Shown in pieces: positions 1 to 10,577 of a stretch of 64,000 nt of DNA. This stretch comes from Rhexocercosporidium sp. MPI-PUGE-AT-0058 (taxonomy: Eukaryota > Ascomycota > Leotiomycetes > Helotiales), in contig JAGTJL010000018.1 of the NCBI GenBank assembly GCA_020746875.1, positions 1,302,001 to 1,366,000 of the forward strand. The letters are read 5' to 3'. The translations under genes were made by a program, and so were the position numbers. The stretch's first letter is position 1. Each line of letters begins with the position of its first letter. Below the pieces are notes generated by a model that saw only the letters and a list, made by a program, of their open reading frames with translations, did not search any database and was not told the DNA's origin.

Positions 1-439
1 AAATAATTATATCAATATCGATTACATTTAAGATAAAAGTCAACTATGCCAGATTTTCGAAATCACGAAAAACACAAACAAAATAACCACAGAACAAGTG
101 TGCGCGATTGACAGGATCTCAGGCCATATACGAGAGGAATAGACATTACGTGACCTGTAAGCCTTACTACTTTTAGATTATGGCCTGAGTGTCTGAGGTA
201 AAAGACTGGATGTGTCAATCATCATGTGATAAAGTCCCGTGATTCGCACTAAATCATGTTACAGAGGTCGAATAAGCCCATAGTGTTTTGACTTGTGAGG
301 CTGAATTACTACCACATAAGCTCTTTGACAAGAGGGATCCAAAATCTGAACACCTGAAAGGGAGCAGAAACCGATTGTCTCGAAACTGTAGCCGGGCACG
401 CAGGAGGCCAAAATGGGTCTCACATTATGGTGCTCAGGA

Positions 440-590
440 TGCTCAAGCTCTGTTCAGGCTTTGCTTAGGCTTGCTCAGGCTTGCTCACGCGCTGCTCCGG
501 CATGCTCACCCTCAGCTCAGGTTAAAGCAGCAGTAGCTCACGTCCGCAGACTAAAACGGAACCAGCGAAAAGGAAAATTAATACTGAGTC
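440..590 (+). repeat. Dispersed repeat, copy A
   Basis: A GC-richer stretch with many GCTCAG/GCTTGCTCA repeats, followed by a unique-looking tail (about 505-585). The tail is closely matched at about 50005-50090, in the same orientation. Shared blocks include GGTTAAAGC, GCTCACGTCC and GAACCAGCGAAAA. Differences between the copies are mostly C/T and G/A. I cannot assign a class, because no terminal repeats or coding sequence are visible in either copy. Positions 1-440 and 600-1090 hold nothing I can support. Confidence 0.6.
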
Positions 591-1091
591 TATAGGTATT
601 CTACTTTCCTGCACTGCCAATGTTTGTATTGCACTCGCGAACATTTTGTTCTAAAGAATAGGTGTTATGCGTCTCGGGGGAATTGAGCAGACTTTGGATC
701 GTGCAGTTGTGGTAGGACGCCGTATGTTGTGATGGTTCTTCTCGACAAGGCGTGGAGTTGTTCACCCGTCTGCGCTTGGCCTTTGGGGCTTCAACACACG
801 TGGCGTCATCAAAGCCGACTTCGACATCCATTTCAACATGGGAATTGCCCGTGATCACCAACTCATTCAAGCCTTCTGCAGGTTGTAACGGCCAAGCCGT
901 TGCATTCTATGAAGATATTCTTAGGCAAGGGGGTATCGGGCAATGCTTTGCGCAGCCCCAAGTCACGCTTCGATGTCGATGCAGGCGCAAGTGCGCGTCG
1001 CAGCCTCGTCCTTTTGAACTCATCATTCCTTTTTTTGTTTTCCATTGCTATCTCTCTTCCTCCTTTTTGTCTGTGCCTCCATTGTTCTATT

Positions 1092-2340
1092 ATGGAGAAT
1101 CCAAAGAATACCATCGCGGGTGCTTTCAACAAGTTGAAGCAGTCAATATCCGAAGACGATGCCTACGAGTTTGCTTCGACAGAACTGAAAGACGTTTGGC
1201 AGGCTGTGCGAGACATCGATAGTGCGCAGCGACAACGCCAGTCGGCCCAGAACTTGCGTCGAATAGAACCATTGTTGAGAGGTATTGAGAAGTACGCCAA
1301 GGTCATCGAGGTTCTCTGCAATGGGACGCCGTACATGCCATATGTTTGGGTTTGTCTATCCTATATATACCAGTGGTCGTACCTCTGACATGGAGTAGGC
1401 TCCGATCAAGCTTATGGTCCAGGTAAGTTAACAGGCACCCGTTTCAGCGTCGAAAAAGAATCTAATCACTTCGAACAGCTTGCCAGTCAACATCGAGACG
1501 TATTCGAGGCCTTGCTCACCGCCTACGCAGACATTGGTGCCGCTCTTCTCAGATTTGATCGCTACGAGAAAGCTTTCGGGGGAAATGTTGTATTCCAAAA
1601 TGTGCTTGCTTCTGTCTACAGTGGGATTCTTGCTTTCCACCAGAGAGCATACAAGTTCTTCAGGCGACGAGGTGAGCATCCGGCATAATCGACTCTCGCT
1701 CTGCATAGCTAATCAAGTATCTTGGGAAGCATGGCATGTCTTGTTCTGTCCCTTTGGAAAGACTTTGGAACCCGTTTCACAAGCATTATTGATGGCCTTA
1801 AAAGCAGAGGGACTTTGTGGACTGCGAAGCAGCATCCATTGATATAGTCGAGTCTAAAGAATCCCGTCTCAGAACACAGGAGGACGCCGCACAGCGACAA
1901 ATACAGTCACTTCTACTCCTTGAACAGCATGAAGCCATGACGAGGAACCTGCAGTTCCAGCACTCCGTAACTTGGCTCGGAATCGATGATTCAGATCAAG
2001 ACATGCGTCTTGAAACGATCTCTCGATGGCGTCATCATCAAACGTGCAGTTGGATAATGAAAGAAGCCCAAATGGAATCGTGGGTGAGAAACGGTTCCAG
2101 AAGTAATCTTTTGTGGCTCAGTGGGAAGCCTGGCGCAGGTATGTTTCTAACAGTCAAGCAATTTCCAATCGTATGTCTAACGGCCCGCACTACAGGGAAA
2201 AGCGTCATGTCCTCCCATATAATCAAAACACTGTCCGAAGTCCAAAACATGGACACTGTCTATTTCTTTTGCAGTAGCCAAGATGAAGGGATCTTGTGTA
2301 GTCTAGTCCTTCGCACAATTGCGTACAGAAATTCCACAAG
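1092..2340 (+). pseudogene. NACHT STAND (NLR-type) receptor, N-terminal part, frameshifted and truncated
   Basis: Fungal NLR-type NTPase relic. The start ATG at 1092 opens MENPKNTIAGAFNKL. A helical domain of the kind preceding NACHT in fungal NLRs (DUF7708-like) follows, with APIKLMVQ then LASQHRDVFEALLTAY. Introns fit at 1350-1398, 1423-1478, 1672-1729 and 2137-2195. The last one splits the Walker A codons and restores GKPGAGKS, as in many fungal NACHT genes. Two reading-frame breaks, near 1747 and near 1805, each look like one lost base: VLF to SLWKDFGTRF, then LKS to RDFVDCEAAS. Homology continues for only about 45 residues past the P-loop (TVYFFCSSQDEG) and stops near 2330, so Walker B, the rest of NACHT and any repeat domain are missing. 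GDE1-type sequence follows in a different frame. Role if intact: cytosolic non-self or heterokaryon-incompatibility receptor. The family call is firm; the pseudogene status is an inference from the frame breaks. Confidence 0.8.
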
Positions 2341-2360
2341 CTCAAACTAAACCAACACCA

Positions 2361-3451
2361 GATGTACAAATGACTCGGGACCATGTTCCCATCATCTACC
2401 ACGACTTCCTATTGAGCGAAAGCGGGGCAGATCTTGCTCCTCATCATCTCAGTTTCGATCAAGTTCGTCCCATCTTCTCCATTCTTCAACATCGTAAACC
2501 TCTGTAGCTAACGCCGACCATATAGTTTATGCATATCAACGACATACAGACAGCTCGCAGTGTATCGCAAGTCCTCACTGAGAACATCGACCTGTCCAAG
2601 TTACCAGTCGAACTAACAGGAACTCCAAGGTCACGCTCTCGCGCGCACTCTCTTGATCAAACCACCGATCCCAGCAGTCGTTCTTTGCTCGAGCGTATGA
2701 AGCACACATATGAATTCCAACTGAAGGGATTCAAAGGAAATTTTAGAGGAGAGCACATCCACGCCCCTTTTACGACATTGGAGGAAATGCTTCGCACCTT
2801 GCCTGAGGCGCTTGGCATCGACATCGAACTGAGTAACGATACCTTCTCACAAACCGCCTCTCATTAGAACTAACCTATTCACAGAATACCCAATGCTCTG
2901 GGAAGCCGAAGACTGGAAAATGGATCTGTACTGTATAGAACTAAACAAATTCGTTGGCGCCACCCTCGACAAAATCTACACTCTCGGCGGATGTCGCAAC
3001 ATAATCTTCACATCGTTCAGTCCTGAACTCTGCATCCTTCTCGCACACAAGCAGAATCAATACCCCGTCCTCTTTCTCAACGAATCCAACCTCTTCCCCA
3101 CAGGCGATGTGCGAGCAAGCAACCTTCAGGAAGCAGTGTATTTTGCACGACGGTGGAACCTGCATGATGTAGTCATGTCTTCGGAACCATTCGTCATGAG
3201 TCCGAAGCTTATGGGGTATGTCAAGGATGCGGGACTTGTGTGTGTTTCCTTTGATTTTCTGAATAATAATGCGGAGAATGCGAAGGCGAGTACTTTCCGA
3301 TGTCACTCAGACGGATGCCTGTCATTTCTACACGAAACCTGTATCGCTCGTACTAATTCGTTTCTGCTAGATACAATTCGACAAACTTGATGCAATCATC
3401 ACTGATGATGTGAATCTGATCGCTTATACTCTTAGACACACGGGCCTTTAG
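2361..3451 (+). pseudogene. GDE1-type glycerophosphodiester phosphodiesterase, 3' half only
   Basis: Encodes the back half of a GDPD domain like that at the C-terminus of fungal GDE1 (SPX-ankyrin-GDPD). Those enzymes cleave glycerophosphocholine to choline and glycerol-3-phosphate. Reading starts at DVQMTRDHVPIIYHDF, with the second catalytic His in YHDF. Then come ERMKHTYEFQLKGFKGN, LKYPMLWEAEDWKMDLY, RNIIFTSFSPELC and PVLFLNES, ending IITDDVNLIAYTLRHTGL-stop at 3449-3451. Exons 2361-2462, 2526-2832, 2885-3285 and 3371-3451 join in perfect phase across three introns. The third intron would be GC-AG (GCGAGT donor). No stop or frameshift occurs within it. The SPX and ankyrin regions and the HRG...E start of the catalytic domain are absent, because NACHT sequence lies directly upstream. 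It should therefore be catalytically dead unless a rescue exists. The clean exon structure suggests the truncation is recent. Confidence 0.85.
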
Positions 3452-4284
3452 ATTAGCATGGGGCGGACAGGAAGTGGATTATGGATGAGCTACATCTAAT
3501 GCTCTCAACAATGCGCAGATTTTCGCTTCATAGAATCAATTCAGACAGACATAAGACTCGTTCGCGTACCCATGGTTCATGATGCTATGCTTCGATACCA
3601 AATGAAGCTTTCGTAAAAGCTAAATGTGTCGCCCAGCAAGAAAAAGGTTCTCGAGATTAAACACATTAGAGGTAACGGAATGACTTCTCGATATAGCCAA
3701 ATGGCCCAAGAGACAGCAGAGGAGATACGCCTTGGGAAATGCTGTTATAAGGACAAGCCTAGTTGAGAATGCGGACTGATATTCTCAATTTATGGCATAA
3801 GAGAAGAAAACTTGGGATATTATCGGTATGATGGAGTGGGGTTGGAGCGAAGCGCAAGACGATTTCTGAGGTAACAGTGTGTCAGTTGCTGATCACGTGC
3901 AGCGTTCACTCTTTCCTTGTGTAAAATAGCTCAGGGGTAATTCCACAGAACCTTATATCCTCATCCTCTCTCTGTAGCTAGATCTTCAGACTTTACAATA
4001 AAATATTTACCCACAAGCTGCTGCCTGAACGTGGAGCATCTCACACAGTGCACAAACCCCGAGAATAGGAGAACATATAGCACAAACTTAAAACAGCAAT
4101 AAGGTAAAGGATAATAAAGAAGGCATAATATAATCTTCAGTTTCCCTCTAGCCGGCGCAATAGCTCCCGATAATTAAAGTCCTTCTTATCTCCGCTCCCA
4201 CCTTTCCCTCAACCACGCATACGCCGGATGACCGCAACTAATAAGGCCGGAATAGTTTAGGTCGCCGTAAAAGGAAATATCTGA
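3452..4284. other. Intergenic, no gene seen
   Basis: About 0.8 kb of mixed composition with stops in all frames. It separates the 3' end of the GDE1 fragment from the 3' end of the minus-strand RLP-motif gene, so the two converge here and terminators for both are expected. I see no repeat or RNA gene. Confidence 0.5.
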
Positions 4285-5401
4285 CTACTCGGACCTTTCC
4301 TCTTCTACTTCGTCTCTTTCCTCTTCTGCATCGGCATTAGGCTCTCCAATTTGGTAGGCATTATGAACCTCTTCGTGGTCCGATTCTGAGCCTGAGTCGA
4401 ACTCTTCTGAAATGTATCTTCCCATATTGCTATTAGAATCTCGCTCTGAATTTTCGAAAGATTTCAAATCCACGTCCACATCCGAAACTTCGTCGGAGTA
4501 TTGTTCGCCCAACTGTCGCTTCTCACGCCTCTGGTTCCTTCTGGCTACCTCCCCCACCTCCCTCCTATCATACTCTTCCCCAACACCTGGCGGGAGTTTA
4601 AAAGGCCGCGAAATCTTCACACCGTCTTTAAAGCACAGTGTTCCATCTTGCCAAAGCTCCCCTCCAAACGTATCGTGCATATCTTTGAGGGCATCCAGCA
4701 CCTTTGGAAATCCGGATATGGCCAGAAAGCGTAATGCTCGCCATGAATTCTCGTAGGTGAAGGAATGCCACCACGTAATAATGAATATTTTCTTTTCCTT
4801 TAAGTCCTTGTTGGCGCCAGCTTCACGCAGAATTCTGAGCCATCTCTGGAATTGGCCTCGTCGGGAGATGGGATGTCGTTCCCGAAGGTGGAGTGCATCG
4901 TTCTTCAGTTCGCCCAAACATACAACACTCAGAAGTCCTCGAGCGGGGCTCAAGGTCAATGTTCGTAGCCCTCCGGTGCTGGCTAGCATTCCCAATTTTT
5001 GGAAGGCTTGTACAGCAAATTTGACGTCGTTTGAACGCCGAAAGCCGATGTCCAGGTCAACGTGAATAAGCTGCTTGGCGTCAAAGGTGTCTGAAGGAAG
5101 TACCCATTCTACGGGACCCAGAACCAACGTATTAAGTTTCCATGCCAGACCATTGGTTTCTGCATAACTCTGTTTTGCAGGTCCTGCATATGGAGAGACC
5201 GATGTGACAATCGCCCGTCTTGACCTCGTGTGTGGGGAATTGAATTCTCCCTTCGTCATCTACCGAATCGCGAATATCATCCACAGGCATATATTTAGTA
5301 TGTTCTTCGCGGCTTACAAGAAGCATGATACTCCCGGTTGTCGATCTGAAAATGTTGTACCAGATAAGGTTGCGAACTACGGAAGGCAGACGCTCAAGGA
5401 G
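4285..5401 (-). pseudogene. RLP-motif (2EXR/DUF7730-like) hypothetical protein with a frameshift
   Basis: Large minus-strand frame ending at the TAG of 4285-4287. The N-terminal part carries LLERLPSVVRNLIWYNIF, the hallmark of a very common fungal family of unknown function (2EXR/DUF7730 type). A family-typical ICRTCK...YAETNGLAWKLNT block follows. Between TCK and QSYAE the frame changes by one base inside the T run at 5173-5176 (AAAA on the coding strand). Removing one A makes the protein continuous. The C-terminal 100 residues are very acidic (EEERDEVEEERSE at the end), suggesting a disordered tail. The exon holding RLP begins at about 5401 after a TAG that could be an acceptor; I could not place the first exon or start codon. 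Either a pseudogene or a sequencing indel; the family's cellular role is unknown. Confidence 0.6.
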
Positions 5402-6158
5402 CTAACAAGGGGATTATTGGACTGTCGTAGCCATGCTGGACACATCCATCGGGTTCGTCTTATGCAGATGTCTGGTGTGGTGATCAGAGGTAGAGCGAAA
5501 GCATAGTGAAGGCGTGGAGCTTGATTTTGTGAAGTTGGGAAAACGCATATTCCGTCATATTCGGCAGGCAACAAGTCGAATTCCGCCGCAATATAGAGGC
5601 CTTAGGTGTCGCTCGGGCACCGCCTGCGCTTCTAAGAAAAGTGCTAGCACAAGACGGTACCTACAGCACTGGGTAAGACGTCCATTTCCTTAGGACCATG
5701 CCGGTCACACTAATAACATTTCTTCAACTCCATATTCTTCACGGATTTCGAAACGATATCAGTCAAGCAATCCGACAGCATTAGGAATAGAAGCAAAATT
5801 CAACATCAGATTTGTTCTATTGATAGAGCCTTGGTAGCAAGTTTCTGCCTTAGCCTGCGATTTGGAGGCCAGGATATAGAAACCTGGGAAGTATTGCACT
5901 GTTTCGTCAATGTTGTTAGGCAAGTGAGGAGCTAGTAGGGCTAGTAAAGAAGGTGAAGCTGAAGGAGGTCGCTTTCCAAATTGTCTTCATGTTGTAGGAC
6001 ACGAATCTTTTGCAGCTGAATTGACGCCGAGAGATGAGAAAAACTTCCAAACTACGGAAAATGGCAGTAGTACCCAATAAGGTGCCTAATTTACACTCAT
6101 CTTGGGGATAAATGAATTTGTTCTCATTCATACGCACATCTCGCATTTCTTTTCCCAC
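5402..6158. other. Intergenic, probably 5' region of the RLP gene and 3' region of the kinase gene
   Basis: No convincing gene. A minus-strand open frame at about 5377-5574 lacks an ATG; it could hold an upstream exon of the RLP-motif gene, but no good donor links them. The rest has stops in all frames. Confidence 0.35.
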
Positions 6159-8241
6159 TTATAGAGCTTCAACCTCATACCGCCACCTCCTCAGAAGATT
6201 CCTTGCACCCTGATCACTGTCGACCTTCTGCTCAACAGCCCCCCCAACGGTACCACCAGATTCCATCTCAACCCTTTCAAACTCAGACACCGACTCAAAG
6301 TAAATCTCTCTGGCAAGGTCTTTCTCGCCGTTGAGTTTATACGCCGTCCCAAGTTTATACTTCGCAGCCAGTACCTCCACACTCTTCTTGCCATATGCAG
6401 CCACAAAAATAGGCATTGCCTTCTTCAGGGCCGAGATATGCGCTTGCCAAACACACTTTCCTTCAATCACACTCTGAATTTTACGTTCGTGGAAGCGCGC
6501 GGAGATCAAAGGGTGCATGGACGAATTGGATAGCTGCAAGGTGAGAAGATCCAAGGCTTTGTTATGGCGAGAGGCGTCAAAGAGGATGTTGACGAGGGAG
6601 AGAGCGAGGAGGTCCGTCGGGTTTGGGATCAGGGAGAGGATCTTGTTGATGAGAGGTTTTGCTTCCAGGGCTCGGCGAGAGGCAAACTTGAGGAGAATAG
6701 CGAGGCGGCTTTGAAGAGGTTCGGGAATTTGATGAGGTGAATATGAAGTGAGAGATTCGAGGTAATTGCCTTCTTTGCGAGGATGATCGTATTTGGCCAA
6801 TAGGGCTTCTGCATCTAGGAGTTCCTCGGGAGCAGAAGGAAGGGCCGTGGACAAATTAAAGTCATTGGATTTCAGAAATTCAAGACCCAATTTGATAGCG
6901 AGCCTCGCCTCGGCCTCGCTGAATACAACATTGAGTTCTGCTTTGTCGGATTCGCACTTTTTCTTCCAGGACTTTGGTGATAGCTGCGATTGGAATTCTG
7001 CATGCCCGAAGTCGATTATACGACAATGATCAGGCGTGGTAGCCTTGGTCTGGAACATGATATTGTTTTCTTTGAGATCCGTGTGGACAACTCCGAGTTC
7101 GTGAATGGCTTCCAGGGTGGCTCTCAGGCTTTCGTGGAGCTCAGTGAGATATGAAGAGGTCAGGGATTTGTTTACTGGAGAGAGAACTTGGGACAGGATG
7201 GGTCCGCGTAAACGTTCCAGAATAAGTCCGTAGGGGGGGAGCGGGATTTCCACTTCTTCGTCTTCGCTTGGTCCATGGTCAAGAAACGACTGGATCTGAT
7301 TGAGCAATTCCTGAGGAAGGAGGATTTTCTCGTAAAAGCGCGGTACAAGAATTGGGACTTGTGTTGCTTCGGCATGCATAATCTGGTAAGCGCCATATTC
7401 GCGGTTGAAGGAGTTAGTTCCAAGAAACTGAAAATGCATGTTAGTGACAACGAGGTCAATAGGACAAGGTGCAAGAATTAGAGGACGGGTGACGTTTCGA
7501 CTCGAAAAAGGACTCTGTGGAGAGGATCATACGAACCATCTTGACAGCAAGGTTTTCCGACTCTGATTTGCATCGATATACCCGGCCAGTTCTTCCAGAA
7601 CCAAGAACCGGACCAATATCAGCAACATCCAAAATAGCATCTGCTGGCCTTTGCTTTCGCTTATCTCCTTCCTTGCATGACTTTGATGCGCAGACTTTTC
7701 CTTCTGAAGCTCTTGGTATTCTACTTTCCTGACTCCATCCTGTCCTCTGTCTCTCTTCCGACTGGATAGTGTTCCCCTTCCCAGCAACTGGTGGGCTCTG
7801 CTGTCTGTAACCTTGTATTTGGGCCCAATCACCGCTTTCCTTATCCGTGTTTCCTAATCGTAGTCGTTTCTCCTGTTGTATATCTACAGATCTTCCCTCT
7901 TCCCTCTCCAAGTTCTCGGACCATGGTCGCTTATGCCCTTTGCCTGTTGAAAGAGTTGGTGCCAGATCCTTTGGGTTCGGGGACGTGGGAGAGCATGAGG
8001 GCAACGGCGATGGTAAGTGTACCGGCAAGGGAGATGATGCCGACGATCGAAAGGCGGAGAACGAGGAAGATCGATCGGGCGTGAGAAGGGGGCCGCTTCG
8101 TAGTTGTGGTTGCGACTTTGATTCTTGTAATTGTGGTCGCAGCGAAAGTCCTACACCAAGTTGTCCAGCATTGCTTGCATCGAAATCAGCGACATCAGCA
8201 GCCTCGGCTGGTTGATTTTGATGGCTACCGTAGAAGCCCAT
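6159..8241 (-). CDS. Protein-kinase-like protein with disordered N-terminus (two exons)
   Basis: Join of 8241-7537 and 7427-6159, 657 residues, intron 7428-7536 (donor GTTCGT, acceptor CAG). The intron falls just after the ATP-anchoring lysine, AVKM. Residues 1-205 are Ser/Pro/Gln-rich and probably disordered, with basic patches such as KGHKRPW. The kinase N-lobe follows: glycine loop VLGSGRTGRVYRCK (about 212-225) and AVK (Lys about 234). The catalytic loop HTDLKENN (about 350-357) and DFGHAEF (about 374-380) are both complete, so activity is possible. HTD replaces the usual HRD, which is common in atypical fungal kinases. The C-terminal 260 residues are helical and repetitive (GTAYKLNGEKDLAREIYF), resembling TPR helices. 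The start ATG at 8241 is the first in frame. Substrate unknown. No stops or frameshifts; one of the best-preserved genes here. Confidence 0.8.
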
Positions 8242-8429
8242 TGAGGCAGATCGAGTGCAGCAGGAATTCTGGGTATGGTTGTGGTTGTGGTTGTGCTTCG
8301 AAGTGGAGTATTTTATTGTTCAAAGTTCGAGAAGCGTGTTTGCAGTTCAAGGGATGACGCGCCGGTGCTTTAACTATGTCTGCCTAGGTCTTGCCATCGT
8401 AGCCAACAGACTCTCTTGATTCTTAATTA

Positions 8430-10244
8430 ACGTCGAGCACCCCCCTTCCGCCCACCTCGCGTAATATCAGCACTCTCTATTTAACACTTAATAATTTTAT
8501 TCTACGTCAACTTTTATATAAGAAATTATAAAGTCAGAATCTCTTTTTAATTCTGGTTTTACTAATGCAATTTAACGCTCTCTAGCCGCAATTTGAGCCG
8601 CTTAAATAACACGTATTATCGTAAACTTAAAATTTAAATTAATTTAGACTTTCCTCTTTTTCCTTAGCCTCAACTGTTTTAATCGCTCTTTTAACTCTTT
8701 AATTTTTATATTTGCCTTCTCTAATTCGTAATCCTTTTTATTAAATCCTTTTATAATTTTCTTAAAAAATAAACGCTGCATCGAATGCTAATTATATGAT
8801 TCGCTTGCTAAAATGCGTATTTATAAACGAAGATCTTTTATAACTTTAAGAGTCTATAATTAAATAAAAGTGCTAAAAGACTCGGGAGATAGCGTTACTA
8901 CTTTATAAAACTCTTAAAAAGCCGGAGCTGTCGATTTATTATTATTTTTTAATAATAACAGGCTTATTAAGGGTTTCGCTAAAGATACCGGCTATAATTT
9001 ATTAATTCTTTACTTAGATTTAATATTAAAAAGAATAATAGTATTTCGGCGTGCTTTTTAATAATAAAGAAGAAAATTACGCTTATTAATTAACGTAGAA
9101 TCGATTAAAGAACTTAATTTATATAATTCCTTTTAATAAGCGCGCTTTAACGCAAAGAAAACCGTCAAATCTAAGAGTTATAAGACGTATAACGTATATA
9201 TAAGTAAATATAATAAATATATATTATTTTTAAGACACTTCTAAAGGAATTCCGTAATCTTATAGCTTCCGTGGCCGTTTAGAATAAAAAGTCTTATTAA
9301 ATAATTACGTGGATCCGTTTAAAGAATAAACACCTTTATTAGCTATTTAAGAGCCGTATTATCAGTCGTTTACTTATTATTAGTTATAATGAAATACTAG
9401 TTATTAAATACGTTTAATTAAGACGGAAACCACTATTATTGCATCGATTTTCTTTTATAAATTATAAGAAGTTATATAAAGACTCCGATTATAAAGATAC
9501 ATTTAATAATTAACGTCTAAATACGTGAGCCTAACTGTTTTCTTTAAATCTTGCGCTTTTTAGCGTGCCTTATAACGAATCTATTAAGACCGTAGCCTTT
9601 TATAATACCGGTCTCGTCTATATTCTATCGTTAACTAGCTAGAATAGCTTTAATAATTAAAATCTTTAGTTTTTAAAACTAAAGCTTAATAACTTCAGAA
9701 AAAGCGCAATTAACACGTATAAAATCGATATATATTTGCCTCTTCGTCTTTAGAATAGGATTTCGTGCCAGAAACTTGTAAATCCAGTGTCTTTCGAGTA
9801 ATAAATAGTCTCCTTAAAGAGCTAGAAGTCTTTCTCTAAAAACTTTAATTTATATATACGTAACTTTACAGCTAAGAGACTCTTAAGTCAAAATCTAATT
9901 AGTCAATCGACTCTTTACTATTATAAGTAGCCTTTGCAAGTAACTAGCACCTTTCTAGCGTAATAAAATAGTTACGTTGCGGCCACAAAATATAGACCTC
10001 AGAATACCCTACTCAAGCGATACCTTTCGTAAAGACTTATTATTTGCGATCTCTGCAAGCGCAGACATGACGTCATACTCGGTATATTAAGGCTTTATGA
10101 TAAGAGCAAGTCACATTTTAAATTTAAAAAGAATTAATTAAAGAATTAAGGAGTAATTAATTATTTAAGTTAGTGGGTAGATATAGCGGTGAGTTAAGCG
10201 AGGTAGGCGGAAGGGGGGGTGGGCGGAAGGGGGGTGCTCGACGT
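8430..10244 (-). mobile_element. Complete pogo/Fot1-type DNA transposon, RIP-degraded
   Basis: 1,815-bp element bounded by 27-bp perfect terminal inverted repeats (8430-8456 and 10218-10244) beginning ACGTCGAGCACCCCCC, and flanked by TA dinucleotides (8428-8429, 10245-10246) as a target-site duplication. The right end carries an extra partial copy of the CCCTTCCGCC motif just inside the TIR. The interior is very AT-rich with almost no CA or TG, indicating RIP. Size, TIRs and the TA target match Tc1/mariner-superfamily Fot1/pogo elements. The sequence either side of the element is ordinary gene-like DNA. Confidence 0.9.
8640..9960 (-). pseudogene. Fot1/pogo DDE transposase relic
   Basis: Read on the minus strand, the element interior still shows LNGHGSYKITEF (about 9243-9290), the RIP-altered form of the conserved DGHGSH block. 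The catalytic Asp is now Asn, the expected G-to-A result. Nearer the 3' end, the basic helical tail DYELEKANIKIKELKERL then KKRKV (about 8648-8735) is typical of Fot1-like transposases. Stops occur throughout every frame. The transposase would have bound the TIRs and moved the element; here it is dead. Limits are approximate. Confidence 0.75.
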
Positions 10245-10329
10245 TAGTTCCTTGCCCGGCTTGCGAGAAGTGGCAGCACAGCCTGGCAAGAGACTGCAGC
10301 CTCCACTGACGACTCCCTAGAGCTAGTTC

Positions 10330-10577
10330 TTAAACTTCTGAACGAACTGGATTTCCACTAACAGCAGGCAGCCTGAGCTCTTCCTTCTGTGCTGCAAGCT
10401 CTTGCTGTTCCTGCATTACTCTGCCTCCACCTTCCACCACCTCAGTCTTCCGCCGCTTCCACTCCTCAATACCTTCAGCTGCGCCATATCGAGAGGCATC
10501 TACTTCTGGTCTGCTGCCGGTAGTTTCGCTGTGTCCTCGACTCCGAATCTCGTTTTGTAGTTCCTTGACCGAGTGAT
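10330..10577 (-). other. Short minus-strand open frame, C-terminal protein fragment
   Basis: About 80 codons without a stop on the minus strand, no ATG, ending in TAA at 10330-10332. It contains charged helical sequence (GIEEWKRRKTEVVEG, EQQELAAQKEEL). It starts where the plus-strand coiled-coil relic begins and runs away from it. It may be the 3' end of a neighbouring gene cut off here, or chance. I do not recognise it. Confidence 0.25.

Noticed and set aside
900..1091. Upstream extension of the NACHT first exon to an earlier start
   Set aside because: The frame is open but the upstream residues are T/C-rich promoter-like translation; ATG 1092 fits the family start.
601..1132. Two overlapping minus-strand open frames of 89 codons each
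   Set aside because: Different frames, no family signature, low-complexity content, and one overlaps the promoter and 5' exon of the NACHT gene. No support beyond length.
7517..8357. Plus-strand open frames over the kinase first exon
   Set aside because: Mirror images of the Ser/Pro-rich exon on the other strand; no domain.
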